A stretch of DNA of 64,000 nt from Marivita sp046592965 (GTDB lineage: Bacteria; Pseudomonadota; Alphaproteobacteria; Rhodobacterales; Rhodobacteraceae). Positions 8,997-18,014 of the stretch are shown one piece after another (the stretch's first letter is position 1; each line of letters opens with the position of its first letter). The stretch covers positions 62,001-126,000 of the forward strand of contig NZ_JBISBV010000007.1 in the NCBI RefSeq assembly GCF_046592965.1, read 5' to 3'. A program made the translations under genes and the position numbers. The notes below the pieces were generated by a model, which searched no databases, was not told the DNA's origin, and saw only the letters and a program-made list of their open reading frames with translations.

Positions 8997-9908
8997 TCAA
9001 ACCTTGCCATCGGAAACGGATTTGAACATCTCAATGGCATAATCGCAAAACGCGTCGGTTGCCCGTGATCCCCGCAGCTGTCTGATCCGCGCCAGCGCGA
9101 TGCGGTGCGGGGCAAGGTCGCCTGAAAGGGGCATGTGAACCACCGGTTGAGTGTCATACGCGGTGTCATGCGGAATATCGGTCGCCAACAATCCGACGCC
9201 CATGCCGTTCGCTACCATCGCCCGCAACATCTCGACCGAGCCGGTTTCAAAAGCGATGCGGGGCGTGATGCCATGCATCTGGGCCAGAGTGAGAAAATAC
9301 CCTCGGCTGTGCGGAAGATTGACCAGAATAAGCGGATCTTCCAGCAATTCGGCCATGCTGATGGAGTGGCGATCTGTCAGATGATGGTGTCCAGGCAAAA
9401 CCCCATAGGGCCGCACGTCGGCAAGCGGCGTGACGTCAAGCGATGAGGGCAAACCGAAGTCGTAAATCAGCGCAACGTCGATCTGTCCACTTTCCAACCA
9501 CCCGGTGAGTGTTTCAATGTCCCCTTCCCGCAGGTGGACGCGTGCCGACGCATTGGTCCGTTCGAACTCGCGCACCAACCGGGGTGCGTATCGCGGTCCA
9601 AGGGTGGAAAACACGCCGAGAGTGACGACTTCGGGCGCGTCGTCGCCAGCCCCCAGAATGGTCTGCGCCTGTCTGCGCAAGGTGCGAAACTCGCCGAGTT
9701 TGCGCTGCCCGAATGCGGTGAGCGCAACCCCCTGCCCTGCGGTGCGGACAAACAGGGGGCGGCCGAGATGCGTCTCGACCTTGCTGAGTGCCAGGGATAC
9801 CGAGGGCTGCGAGACGTTGAGAAACCGTGCCGCCGACGCGGTGCTCCCGGTATCTGCCGTGGCGATGACGTAATCGATTTGCCGCAATGTGATGGGTATA
9901 GGGACCAT
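8997..9908 (-). CDS. LysR-family transcriptional regulator
   Basis: The protein has 303 residues, normal for LysR regulators. The N-terminal winged helix-turn-helix reads TGSTASAARFLNVSQPSVSLALSKVE (residues about 20-45, shown here only to identify the fold), followed by GRPLFVRT. The rest is a periplasmic-binding-protein-like effector domain. The gene is divergent from the CaiB-type CoA-transferase at 9989, with an 80-bp AT-rich gap shared by both promoters, so it most likely controls the CoA-transferase/ACAD/TRAP cluster in response to that pathway's substrate or CoA ester. The effector cannot be predicted. Confidence 0.88.
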   Translation of the reverse strand: MVPIPITLRQIDYVIATADTGSTASAARFLNVSQPSVSLALSKVETHLGRPLFVRTAGQGVALTAFGQRKLGEFRTLRRQAQTILGAGDDAPEVVTLGVFSTLGPRYAPRLVREFERTNASARVHLREGDIETLTGWLESGQIDVALIYDFGLPSSLDVTPLADVRPYGVLPGHHHLTDRHSISMAELLEDPLILVNLPHSRGYFLTLAQMHGITPRIAFETGSVEMLRAMVANGMGVGLLATDIPHDTAYDTQPVVHMPLSGDLAPHRIALARIRQLRGSRATDAFCDYAIEMFKSVSDGKV

Positions 9909-9988
9909 CTATTTACCTATCAGTTATCTTTATTTCTACTTATATGCAGATTTGCGGTATCTCCAAGTCATTCCAGTTGGAGACCGCC

Positions 9989-11164
9989 ATGACCGCTGAA
10001 ACGCAACCTTCGTCAAAAAAGCCGCTGTCCGGTGTGCGCATCCTGGACTTCACCCGCGTTCTGGCCGGCCCTTACTGCACTGCCTTGATGGCGGATCTGG
10101 GGGCGGATGTGATCAAGGTGGAAAGCGCGCAAGGCGACGATTACCGCCACATCGGCCCGTTCCGGGATGGCGAGAGCCTGCTGTTTCAAACGGTGAATCG
10201 TGGCAAGCGCTCTGTCGTTCTCGATCTGAAATCCGAGCAGGGTCGCGACACCGTCAAAGCGCTCTTGCGTGAGACCGATGTCTTGGTCGAAAACTTTCGC
10301 CCCGGAGTCATGGACAAGCTTGGCCTTGGCGTTGATGCCATGCGCGCGGCGTTTCCAGCACTGGTCTATGTCTCGGTTTCCGGCTTCGGGCAGACCGGTC
10401 CGAACGCGAAGAAACCGGCCTATGACATTATCATTCAGGCCATGAGCGGACTGATGGACGCCACCGGCAACCCCGACGAAGCTCCGACCATGGTGGGAGA
10501 GGCGCTGGCTGATGTGGCGGGCGGGTTGTTTGCGGCTTGGGGCACGATGGTCGCTTTGTTCGATCGCACGCGCACTGGACAGGGCCGCCACGTCGATGTC
10601 GGATTGTTTGACGCGCTGACCTCCATGATGCCGGTTCTGGCCTGCCGCACGCTGATGGGGGGCGAGGAACCGACACGCACCGGCAACCGCCACCCCCTGT
10701 CCGCGCCGTTCGGCACTTACCCTGCGAAGGACGGCCATTTTGCTGTCGCAGTTCTCAACGATCGCCTGTTCTCCACCTTCTGCGATGTGATCGGCCAGCC
10801 CGAACTCGCCCAGGATTCGCGCTTTACCTCAGACAGTCAGCGCCGCAGCAACGAACCGGCGCTGGCCGAATGTATCGAACGGTGGGCCAAGGCCCGCAAT
10901 GTTGAGGATGTGGTGGCGCTGCTTTCGGGGGCAGGAATTCCTGCTGCCGAAATCCAGTCCGTTGCTCAGGCATGGGCGTCCGAGCAGACCAGAGCGCGAG
11001 CGCTTTATTCCGAAGTCAGCCATCCCGAACTTGGCCAGCTTCGCATCCCCGAACAGCCCGTTCACTTCAGCAACACTCAACGCGGCGCCCGCCGGGCCGC
11101 GCCCGCCCTCAATGCCGATGCCGCCGACATTTTCGCCTCGCTAGCCACAGGAGACCGCGCATGA
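9989..11164 (+). CDS. CaiB/BaiF-family CoA-transferase
   Basis: This 391-residue class III CoA-transferase should move CoA from an acyl-CoA donor onto a carboxylic acid. Family features are LDFTRVLAGPYCTALMADLGADVIKVE near the N-terminus (shown as the recognised family opening), NRGKRSVVLDLK, and VSVSGFGQTGP. The catalytic aspartate should lie in the middle region after NFRPGVMDKLG. I chose the ATG at 9989 because GGAG lies 6 bp upstream; the longer frame has no good ribosome site. It overlaps the following ACAD by ATGA, so activation and dehydrogenation are coupled. Regulation is probably by the divergent LysR gene. Confidence 0.88.
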   Translation: MTAETQPSSKKPLSGVRILDFTRVLAGPYCTALMADLGADVIKVESAQGDDYRHIGPFRDGESLLFQTVNRGKRSVVLDLKSEQGRDTVKALLRETDVLVENFRPGVMDKLGLGVDAMRAAFPALVYVSVSGFGQTGPNAKKPAYDIIIQAMSGLMDATGNPDEAPTMVGEALADVAGGLFAAWGTMVALFDRTRTGQGRHVDVGLFDALTSMMPVLACRTLMGGEEPTRTGNRHPLSAPFGTYPAKDGHFAVAVLNDRLFSTFCDVIGQPELAQDSRFTSDSQRRSNEPALAECIERWAKARNVEDVVALLSGAGIPAAEIQSVAQAWASEQTRARALYSEVSHPELGQLRIPEQPVHFSNTQRGARRAAPALNADAADIFASLATGDRA

Positions 11165-12297
11165 CCTATCCGATGTCTGACGACGAACGCGCCATCACCG
11201 ACCAGATCGAACGCTTTTCCGCCGAGGTGCTGGCCCCCAAGGCAGCTCACATCGACGAAACCGCAACATTCGCGACACTGCATCTGCCCGCAATGGCCGA
11301 ACTGGGGCTGATGGGCATGAACCTGCCTGAAGACATGGGCGGGCTCGGCCTCTCGGGCCCTGCGCTCTACGCCGCAGTGGAAGCAATCGCCGGCGCGTGC
11401 GGCTCCACCGCCTCGATGCTGACGGCGCATTTTCTGGCAACCGATTCCCTTTTGATCGGCGCAGACGAGAGCCTTGCGCGGCGCATCCTACCGGACGCTG
11501 CTGCGGGCAAGACCCTTGGCGCCTTTGCACTGACCGAACCGCAGGCTGGCTCGAACCCCGCCGACATGTCGACCTATGCGGTGCGCGAAGGCGACGGATA
11601 CCGGATCAAGGGATCGAAGTGTTTCATTTCGAACGCGGGTGCGGCCGATTTCATCGTCGTCTACGCCAAGACGGACCGCGATGCCGGTGCGCGCGGTGTC
11701 AGCGCGTTTCTGGTCGAGCCGAACACCACAGAGGGTGTCGATATCGCGCCGAACGAGCGCACAATGGGCCTGAAAGGCGGGCATGTCTTTGGCATCACGT
11801 TCGATTGCGTGATCTCGGCGTCCAACCGCATCGGCGAGGAAGGCACCGGATTTCGCACCGCGATGAAGGTGCTGGACAACGGCCGCATCGAGGTCGCCGC
11901 GCAGGCCACCGGAATTGCTGCCGCCGCGCAGGCCGCCGCGATCACCTATGCCAAGGAGCGCAAGGTCGGCGGTCATCCGATCGCCGATTTCCAAGGCCTG
12001 CAATTCATGCTTGCCGACAACGCAACCGAGCTGGCCGCCGCCCGAGCCCTGGCGATGCAGGCGGCAACCTTGCGCGGAACCGGGGTGCGCTATTCCAGTG
12101 AATCCGCCTTCGCCAAACTCTATGCCTCGGAGGCCGCGTGGAGGATCGCGGACCGGGCGCTGCAGATTCACGGCGGGTACGGGTACACCCGCGATTTCCC
12201 GCTGGAGCGGTATCTGCGCGACCTGCGGATTCTCCGAATTTACGAGGGATCGTCGGAAATTCAACGTACGATCATCGCACGGGGATTGCTGGCCTGA
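11161..12297 (+). CDS. Acyl-CoA dehydrogenase
   Basis: This 378-residue flavoprotein has the full ACAD signature: ALTEPQAGSNPADM for FAD and substrate binding, KCFISNAGAADF, RKVGGHPIADFQGLQFMLAD, IHGGYGYTRDFPLERYLRD, and IYEGSSEIQRTII near the C-terminus. The last holds the catalytic glutamate position used by medium- and short-chain enzymes. It probably oxidises the CoA ester made by the CaiB-type transferase whose gene overlaps it by ATGA. A second-step hydratase is not in the cluster. The substrate is unknown; it lacks obvious features of glutaryl-CoA dehydrogenase. Confidence 0.9.
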   Translation: MTYPMSDDERAITDQIERFSAEVLAPKAAHIDETATFATLHLPAMAELGLMGMNLPEDMGGLGLSGPALYAAVEAIAGACGSTASMLTAHFLATDSLLIGADESLARRILPDAAAGKTLGAFALTEPQAGSNPADMSTYAVREGDGYRIKGSKCFISNAGAADFIVVYAKTDRDAGARGVSAFLVEPNTTEGVDIAPNERTMGLKGGHVFGITFDCVISASNRIGEEGTGFRTAMKVLDNGRIEVAAQATGIAAAAQAAAITYAKERKVGGHPIADFQGLQFMLADNATELAAARALAMQAATLRGTGVRYSSESAFAKLYASEAAWRIADRALQIHGGYGYTRDFPLERYLRDLRILRIYEGSSEIQRTIIARGLLA

Positions 12298-12367
12298 CGT
12301 GACAGGCTTATCAACGATCGCAAGGACGGGGGCACGCCCGGCCACGAAATCAACGAGGAGGAACACC

Positions 12368-13453
12368 ATGGAACGACGTACATTCATCAAGGCGGGTGCA
12401 ATCGGCACCGCAGCCGCAGCACTGGCGAGCCCCGCAATCGCGCAGGACAAACGCCAGTGGAAGATGGTCACCGCATGGCCCAAGAACCTGCCCGGACCGG
12501 GCGTCGCCGCGCAAAGCCTGGCCGACCGGATCACCACCCTGTCGGGCGGACGCATCGAGGTGAAACTCTACGCATCTGGCGAACTGGTCCCAGGACCGGG
12601 TGTCTTTGATGCGGTGAGTGAAGGCACAGCAGAACTCTACCACGCCGTCCCCGCCTACTGGGGTTCCAAATCCAAGGGCATCCTGCTGTTCGGCTCGCAA
12701 CCCTTTGGCCTGCGCGCGGATGAACAATTCGGCTGGCTCATGCATGGCGGCGGTCAGGAACTCTATGACGAGATGTATGGCCGTTTCGGCATCAAGCCGT
12801 TCCTCTGCGGCAACTCCGGCCCGCAATGGGGCGGCTGGTTCCGCGACGAGATCAACTCGGCCCAAGATCTCAAGGGGATGAAGTTCCGCACCACCGGCCT
12901 CGCCTCGGAGATGATGTCCAAGATGGGCGTCGCCGCGCAGGCGATGAGCGGCCCCGACATGTTTCAGGGCCTGCAAACCGGCGCGCTGGATGCGGGTGAG
13001 TTCATCGGACCGTGGACGGATTCGGCTCTGGGATTCTATCAGGTCGCCAAGAACTACTACTGGCCGGGAGTCGGTGAGCCGTCATCGGCCGAGGAGTGCG
13101 GCGTGAATGGCGACGTCTATGCCGAATTGCCCGACGATCTGAAACAGGCGGTCAGCTTTGCCTGCGAAAGCCTCTACAATCCGGTCTGGACGGAATACAC
13201 GACCAAGCACGCGATCTCGCTGCAATCCATGGTCAACGAGCAAGGCGTCATCGTCAAGAAATTCCCCGATGACGTGATCTCGGAAATGGGCAAGGCGGCG
13301 GGCGAAGTGATCGACGAGCTGCGTCAGGACGAGGACGAACTGGTCAAGCGGATCACCGAAAGCTTTGTGTCCTACCGCGACAGCGTCGGCGGCTACATGA
13401 CCTATGCCGACAACGGCCAGATGAACGCCCGCGCGCAGGTGTTGGGCTACTGA
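12368..13453 (+). CDS. TRAP transporter substrate-binding protein (DctP/TakP-like)
   Basis: The protein has 361 residues. Its N-terminus MERRTFIKAGAIGTAAAALA carries a twin-arginine motif (RRTFIK) followed by a hydrophobic stretch and an AIA-Q cleavage site, so it is probably exported folded by the Tat system. The mature part shows the DctP fold with LYASGELVPGPGVFDAVSEG and FRTTGLASEMMSKMG; the arginine in FRTTG is the usual carboxylate clamp. A strong ribosome site (GAGGAGG) lies just upstream of the ATG. The TakP-like subgroup binds 2-oxo acids or other monocarboxylates. It feeds the DctQ/DctM membrane pair that follows. Confidence 0.9.
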   Translation: MERRTFIKAGAIGTAAAALASPAIAQDKRQWKMVTAWPKNLPGPGVAAQSLADRITTLSGGRIEVKLYASGELVPGPGVFDAVSEGTAELYHAVPAYWGSKSKGILLFGSQPFGLRADEQFGWLMHGGGQELYDEMYGRFGIKPFLCGNSGPQWGGWFRDEINSAQDLKGMKFRTTGLASEMMSKMGVAAQAMSGPDMFQGLQTGALDAGEFIGPWTDSALGFYQVAKNYYWPGVGEPSSAEECGVNGDVYAELPDDLKQAVSFACESLYNPVWTEYTTKHAISLQSMVNEQGVIVKKFPDDVISEMGKAAGEVIDELRQDEDELVKRITESFVSYRDSVGGYMTYADNGQMNARAQVLGY

Positions 13454-13506
13454 TCGAAACGGCGCGCGGCATCGACCGCGCGCCCTATCTTACACCGGAG
13501 ACGCCG

Positions 13507-14016
13507 ATGAAGCGCATCGCGGCAGGGATCGACCGCATCAACACGAGCGTCGCGCATGTGGTGCGGTGGCTGGCGCTGTTGATGGTTCTGATCCAGTTCG
13601 TCATCGTCCTTGGCCGCTATGTTTTCGGGGTCAACTCCATCGCCGCGCAGGAAAGCGTGCTGTATCTCCATGCCACACTGTTCATGTTGGGCGCCGGGTA
13701 CACGCTGTTGGTGGACAAACACGTCCGCGTCGATGTGTTCTATTCCAAGGCAAGCGCACAAACACAGCGGCGGATCGACATATTCGGCCACATCTTCCTG
13801 TTGCTGCCGTCAATGGCCGCGCTGCTTTACTGGTCGTGGCCCTCGGTGCGCAATTCCTGGGCCATCCTCGAAGGACCGATCTCGGTCGGCGGGATCGAGG
13901 CTGTCTTTCTGATGAAATCCCTCATCCCGCTCTTCTGCATTCTGGTCATGCTGCAATCGCTGTCTCTGCTGGTGGGCCTGATCTCCAACCCGGCTGAGGA
14001 CAAGGCACACACATGA
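13507..14016 (+). CDS. TRAP transporter small permease (DctQ)
   Basis: This 169-residue protein has four predicted membrane segments and the small-permease architecture (for example WLALLMVLIQFVIVLGRYVFG at the first helix, QESVLYLHATLFMLGAGYTL at the second). It forms the DctQ subunit that pairs with DctM in the inner membrane. It starts 53 bp after the binding protein and overlaps DctM by ATGA, confirming one transport operon. Confidence 0.87.
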   Translation: MKRIAAGIDRINTSVAHVVRWLALLMVLIQFVIVLGRYVFGVNSIAAQESVLYLHATLFMLGAGYTLLVDKHVRVDVFYSKASAQTQRRIDIFGHIFLLLPSMAALLYWSWPSVRNSWAILEGPISVGGIEAVFLMKSLIPLFCILVMLQSLSLLVGLISNPAEDKAHT

Positions 14017-15563
14017 CCGAATATCTTGACGTCATCATGTTCGCCGCTCTGATGGTGGCGATCCTGTCGGGTTTTCCCGTCTCGTTCAGCATCGCCGGCA
14101 TCGGCATCGCCTTTGCATATCTCGGCTGGGCGCTTGGCGTGATGGACATTACCCTGCTGGGCGCGATGGGCCAACGGGTGTTTGGCCTGCTCAGCAACCA
14201 GGTGCTGATCGCGATCCCGCTGTTCGTGCTGATGGGTGCGTTGCTTGAGAAAAGCCGCATTGCCGAAGATCTGCTGGACACGATGGGCCGCCTGTTCGGC
14301 CAGGTGCGCGGCGGGCTTGGGATTTCCGTCGTCCTTGTCGGCGCACTTCTCGCTGCCTCGACCGGCATCGTCGGGGCGACCGTGGTCGCGATGGGCATGA
14401 TCGCCCTGCCCACCATGCTGCGCGCCGGATACGATCCACGCGTCGCGTCGGGCATCGTCTGCACTGCCGGCACGTTGGGCCAGATCATCCCGCCCTCGAC
14501 ATTGCTCATCATCTTGGCAGATGTCATGTCGAACGCCTACCAGCAGGCGCAGTACGAACAGGGCAAGTTCTCGGTCGAAGCGCTGTCCGTCGGTCAGTTC
14601 TTCGCCGCAGCGATCCTACCCGGCTTGCTGCTTGTCTGCCTGTATCTGATCTACATCCTCGCGCGGGGCGTGCTGCGCCCCGCTGACATGCCGCCTGCCC
14701 CGCCCGGATTGGCCAAGCCCGACCGCGCCGAGGTTATTCGCGCGGTCATTCCCCCCATTCTTTTGATCTTTGCCGTGCTCGGCGCGATCTTGGGCGGCAT
14801 TGCCACTCCGACCGAAGCCGCGTCGGTCGGCGCAGTTGGCGCATTGCTCATGGCGGGCGTCCGCTTTGGCATGAACCGCAAGATGATCCTTCTGGGCGCT
14901 GTCGCTCTGGTCGCGTTGGGCATTCTGGCGGGATTGTTCCCCGTGCGCCTGCAACGTGACGACCTCGGGCTCGGCTCTTATTTGGCCGGTGCGGGGTACA
15001 TCATGCTGGCCATCGGTGGCATCGTCGCCGTTGTTCTGGCGCTGAAATCCGCGATCCGGGGCCGGATCATTCAGGACGCGCTCAACTCGACCTTGACGAT
15101 GACTGCCATGATCTTTGCCACCATCCTGTCGGCGGGCATCTTTTCGCTGGTGTTCATCGGCTTGGGTGGCGAAGAGCGCGTCGCGCGCCTGCTCGAAGAT
15201 ATGCCGGGCGGTGCCACCGGCGCGCTGATCTTCAGCATGATCTTCATCTTTATCCTGGGTTTTTTCCTCGATTTCGTCGAGATCTCGGTGATCCTGCTGC
15301 CTCTGGTCACACCGACACTGATCGTCATGGGGCACGACCCGATTTGGTTGGGCGTCCTCATCGCAATCAACCTGCAAACCAGCTTTCTCACGCCACCGTT
15401 CGGCTTTTCGCTGTTTTACCTGCGCGGTGCCGCGCCGCCCGAGATCACAACGGGCCATATCTATGCCGGTGTCGTGCCATTCATCGGGCTACAGATCGTT
15501 GGCGTCGTGCTGATCTGGATCTTCCCCGCATTGGCAATCTGGCTGCCGCGTGCAATTTTCTAG
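14013..15563 (+). CDS. TRAP transporter large permease (DctM)
   Basis: This large permease of 516 residues uses an ion gradient to import the substrate delivered by the binding protein. Many hydrophobic helices and conserved stretches such as LLSNQVLIAIPLFVLMG, STGIVGATVVAMGMIALPTML and IIPPSTLLIILADVMS identify the family. At 516 residues it is longer than classic DctM (about 425) because of an extra hydrophobic stretch around residues 285-350. That fits the mannitol/chloroaromatic-type large permeases that accompany TakP-like binding proteins. Confidence 0.9.
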   Translation: MTEYLDVIMFAALMVAILSGFPVSFSIAGIGIAFAYLGWALGVMDITLLGAMGQRVFGLLSNQVLIAIPLFVLMGALLEKSRIAEDLLDTMGRLFGQVRGGLGISVVLVGALLAASTGIVGATVVAMGMIALPTMLRAGYDPRVASGIVCTAGTLGQIIPPSTLLIILADVMSNAYQQAQYEQGKFSVEALSVGQFFAAAILPGLLLVCLYLIYILARGVLRPADMPPAPPGLAKPDRAEVIRAVIPPILLIFAVLGAILGGIATPTEAASVGAVGALLMAGVRFGMNRKMILLGAVALVALGILAGLFPVRLQRDDLGLGSYLAGAGYIMLAIGGIVAVVLALKSAIRGRIIQDALNSTLTMTAMIFATILSAGIFSLVFIGLGGEERVARLLEDMPGGATGALIFSMIFIFILGFFLDFVEISVILLPLVTPTLIVMGHDPIWLGVLIAINLQTSFLTPPFGFSLFYLRGAAPPEITTGHIYAGVVPFIGLQIVGVVLIWIFPALAIWLPRAIF

Positions 15564-15609
15564 ATGTTGAAAGCGGCCTTGCCGTCGGCGAATAGATTGG
15601 GAAAGTGAC

Positions 15610-16446
15610 ATGAAACTGGCTCGTTACGGAAAACGCGGTGCAGAACGCCCGGCGATGATTGATGCGGAGGGGCGACTGCGCGACTTGTCGGACACCATCG
15701 ACGATCTGAGCGGAGAGGTTCTGGCCAATCTCGACCGCCTTGCCGAGATCAATCCCGCCGACCTTCCGTTGGTCAATGGCACGCCCCGTCTGGGGGCTTG
15801 CGTCGGGCACGTCGGGAAATTCATGGGCATCGGTCTGAATTACGCCGATCATGCCGCAGAGTCCGGCATGGAGGTGCCGTCCGAGCCGATCCTGTTCATG
15901 AAGGCGTCATCAGCCGTCTGTGGTCCGAACGACCCCATCATCCTGCCACGCGGTTCGGTCAAGACGGATTGGGAAGTGGAACTGGGCGTCGTCATCGGCA
16001 AGCCCGCGAAATACATTTCTGAACAGCAGGCCATGGCGCATGTCGCCGGATATTGCGTCATCAACGATGTCAGCGAACGCGCGCTTCAAACCGAACGTCA
16101 GGGGCAATGGACCAAGGGCAAATCCTGCGACACTTTCGGACCCATCGGACCGTGGCTTGTGACCCCGGACGAGGTGGACGATCCGCAAAACCTCGCCATG
16201 TGGCTCGACGTCAACAGCGAGCGTATGCAGGACGGCTCCACGACAACGATGGTTTATGGCGTTGCGTATCTGGTCAGCTATCTCAGCAACCTGTTCACCC
16301 TCGAACCGGGCGATGTCATCGCCACAGGCACCCCGCCCGGTGTCGGTATGGGAAAGAAACCGGCGCGTTATCTCAGGGCGGGTGATGTGGTCGAGCTTGG
16401 GATCGACGGTCTTGGGCAGCAAAGACAGGACGTGATCGCCGACTGA
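15610..16446 (+). CDS. Fumarylacetoacetate hydrolase (FAH) family protein
   Basis: The protein has 278 residues with the FAH C-terminal fold: FMGIGLNYADHAAESGMEVP, DWEVELGVVIG (metal-binding acidic residues), YCVINDVSERALQ, KSCDTFGPIGPWLV and IATGTPPGVGMG. Family members hydrolyse, hydrate or decarboxylate 2-oxo acid substrates with a divalent metal. Known roles range from ring-cleavage product hydrolysis to 2-oxo-4-pentenoate hydration. It follows DctM by 46 bp and is probably the last gene of the CoA-transferase/ACAD/TRAP unit, so a 2-oxo or acylpyruvate substrate is a fair guess. Confidence 0.88.
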   Translation: MKLARYGKRGAERPAMIDAEGRLRDLSDTIDDLSGEVLANLDRLAEINPADLPLVNGTPRLGACVGHVGKFMGIGLNYADHAAESGMEVPSEPILFMKASSAVCGPNDPIILPRGSVKTDWEVELGVVIGKPAKYISEQQAMAHVAGYCVINDVSERALQTERQGQWTKGKSCDTFGPIGPWLVTPDEVDDPQNLAMWLDVNSERMQDGSTTTMVYGVAYLVSYLSNLFTLEPGDVIATGTPPGVGMGKKPARYLRAGDVVELGIDGLGQQRQDVIAD

Positions 16447-16453
16447 TTATCAC

Positions 16454-16471
16454 CGGCGAACTGCATCGCCG
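16454..16471 (+). terminator. Weak hairpin after the FAH gene
   Basis: CGGCGA and TCGCCG pair around a 6-nt loop a few bases past the FAH stop. There is no strong T tract, so it may be a weak or Rho-assisted terminator between the plus-strand operon and the convergent aminotransferase gene. Confidence 0.3.
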
Positions 16472-16529
16472 TGTGTGTCACCGGCGATACTAAAAGAGTA
16501 TGCCCTGAAGACGGAGCAGCCGCTGATCA

Positions 16530-17894
16530 CTATTTGATGTCATCACCGAACGCAGCAAGGCTCTTTTCGACGATGCGCAGGATGTCAGATATCTCGCTCT
16601 GGCTGATGATCAACGGCGGGCAGAACGCCATCGCGTCGAGCATGTTGCGTGACACAAGCCCGTTGCGCAGGAAAATGGAGTTCATATGCGCACCCAGCTT
16701 TCCCGGCGCAAACTCCGTGTCGCGCCCCTCGGGTGCGACAAGTTCGAGCGCCGCGATCAGCCCGACACCCCGCGCTTCGCCCACCAGCGGATGAGCGGCA
16801 AACGCCGCCAGACCGGCCTGCAATTCGCCACCGCGCTCTGCGGCATTGGCGACCAGATCCCGCTCTTGGATGATCCTGATGTTTTCCAGCGCCACAGCCG
16901 CCCCGACCGGATGCGCCCCGGCGGTATAGCCATGCCCCAGCACCCCGATCCGGTCGCTTTCGTCTGCGATCGGGTCGTAGACATCCTTGGTCATCATGAA
17001 CGCGGAGAACGGGAAGTAGGATGACGTGATCTGTTTCGACATGGTCAGAATGTCGGGCTGCATGTCATAGGTTTGCGATCCAAACATCCGGCCCGTGCGC
17101 CCGAAACCGCAGATCACCTCGTCAGCGATCAGCAGAATGTCGTGCCGCTTCAACACGGCCTGAATCTTCGACCAATAGGTTGCGGGCGGCACCACGACGC
17201 CCCCTGCCCCCATGACAGGCTCGGCGATAAAGGCGGCAATCGTCTCCGCTCCCTCGGCCTCAATCATCGCCTCAAGATCGTCGGCACAGCGCGTCGCAAA
17301 CGCCTCTTCGCTTTCACCATCCCGCCCCTCGCGCCAATAATGCGGGCATGTGGTGTGCAGAATACCCTCTATCGGCAGATCGAAAGACCTATGGTTGTTC
17401 GGCAACCCCGTCATGGAAGCTGATGCGATGGTCACGCCGTGATACCCGCGCATCCGCGAAATCACCTTTTTCTTCTCCGGCTTGCCCATCGCGTTCGAGC
17501 GATACCACAGCATCTTCAGGATCGTGTCATTCGCCTCTGACCCGGAGTTGGTGAAGAACACCTTGTCCATCGGCACCGGCGCGATCTCGATCAGCTTCTC
17601 GGCCAGATCAATTGCAGGCCCGTGCGAGCGGTGGGCGAAATTGTGGTAATAGGGCAGCTTGCGCATCTGGTTGTGCGCCGCGTCGATCAGGCGGGTCTCG
17701 TTGAACCCGACAGCAACGCTCCACAGCCCGGCCATGCCTTCGATGTAGCGATTGCCTTGGGTGTCGAACACATGCACCCCCTCGCCCCGCTCCATAATCA
17801 GCGGACCCTGTTCCTCGTGGGCGCGGGCGTTTGTGTAGCCATGGAAATGATAGGCGATATCGCGGGCTTCGTCAGAGTTCGGGCGCAGGTCCAT
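16530..17894 (-). CDS. Class III (PLP) aminotransferase
   Basis: This 454-residue fold-type I PLP enzyme belongs to class III aminotransferases. Features are FFTNSGSEANDT (phosphate cup), RGYHGVTIASASMTG, IAEPVMGAGG, LIADEVICGFGRTG (aspartate for the pyridine nitrogen), and the lysine in TMSKQITSSYFP that would bind PLP. Relatives use omega-amino acids, putrescine, beta-alanine or taurine with pyruvate. I start at ATG 17894, preceded by AAGGTG, since the longer frame lacks family resemblance. It lies 120 bp behind mdeB on the same strand, so it may belong to the methionine-degradation operon; its amino donor is not predictable. Confidence 0.87.
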   Translation of the reverse strand: MDLRPNSDEARDIAYHFHGYTNARAHEEQGPLIMERGEGVHVFDTQGNRYIEGMAGLWSVAVGFNETRLIDAAHNQMRKLPYYHNFAHRSHGPAIDLAEKLIEIAPVPMDKVFFTNSGSEANDTILKMLWYRSNAMGKPEKKKVISRMRGYHGVTIASASMTGLPNNHRSFDLPIEGILHTTCPHYWREGRDGESEEAFATRCADDLEAMIEAEGAETIAAFIAEPVMGAGGVVVPPATYWSKIQAVLKRHDILLIADEVICGFGRTGRMFGSQTYDMQPDILTMSKQITSSYFPFSAFMMTKDVYDPIADESDRIGVLGHGYTAGAHPVGAAVALENIRIIQERDLVANAAERGGELQAGLAAFAAHPLVGEARGVGLIAALELVAPEGRDTEFAPGKLGAHMNSIFLRNGLVSRNMLDAMAFCPPLIISQSEISDILRIVEKSLAAFGDDIK

Positions 17895-18014
17895 GGGCAC
17901 ACCTTCAAGGTTGGGGATGGCAGGTGTCCAAGTGCTACCGGCTTTGCCCATCGCCTGACAAGCAGCTTTGCGGGACGTCATCGCCGCATCCGGCGCGTGG
18001 CGGCGAAATCGGTG

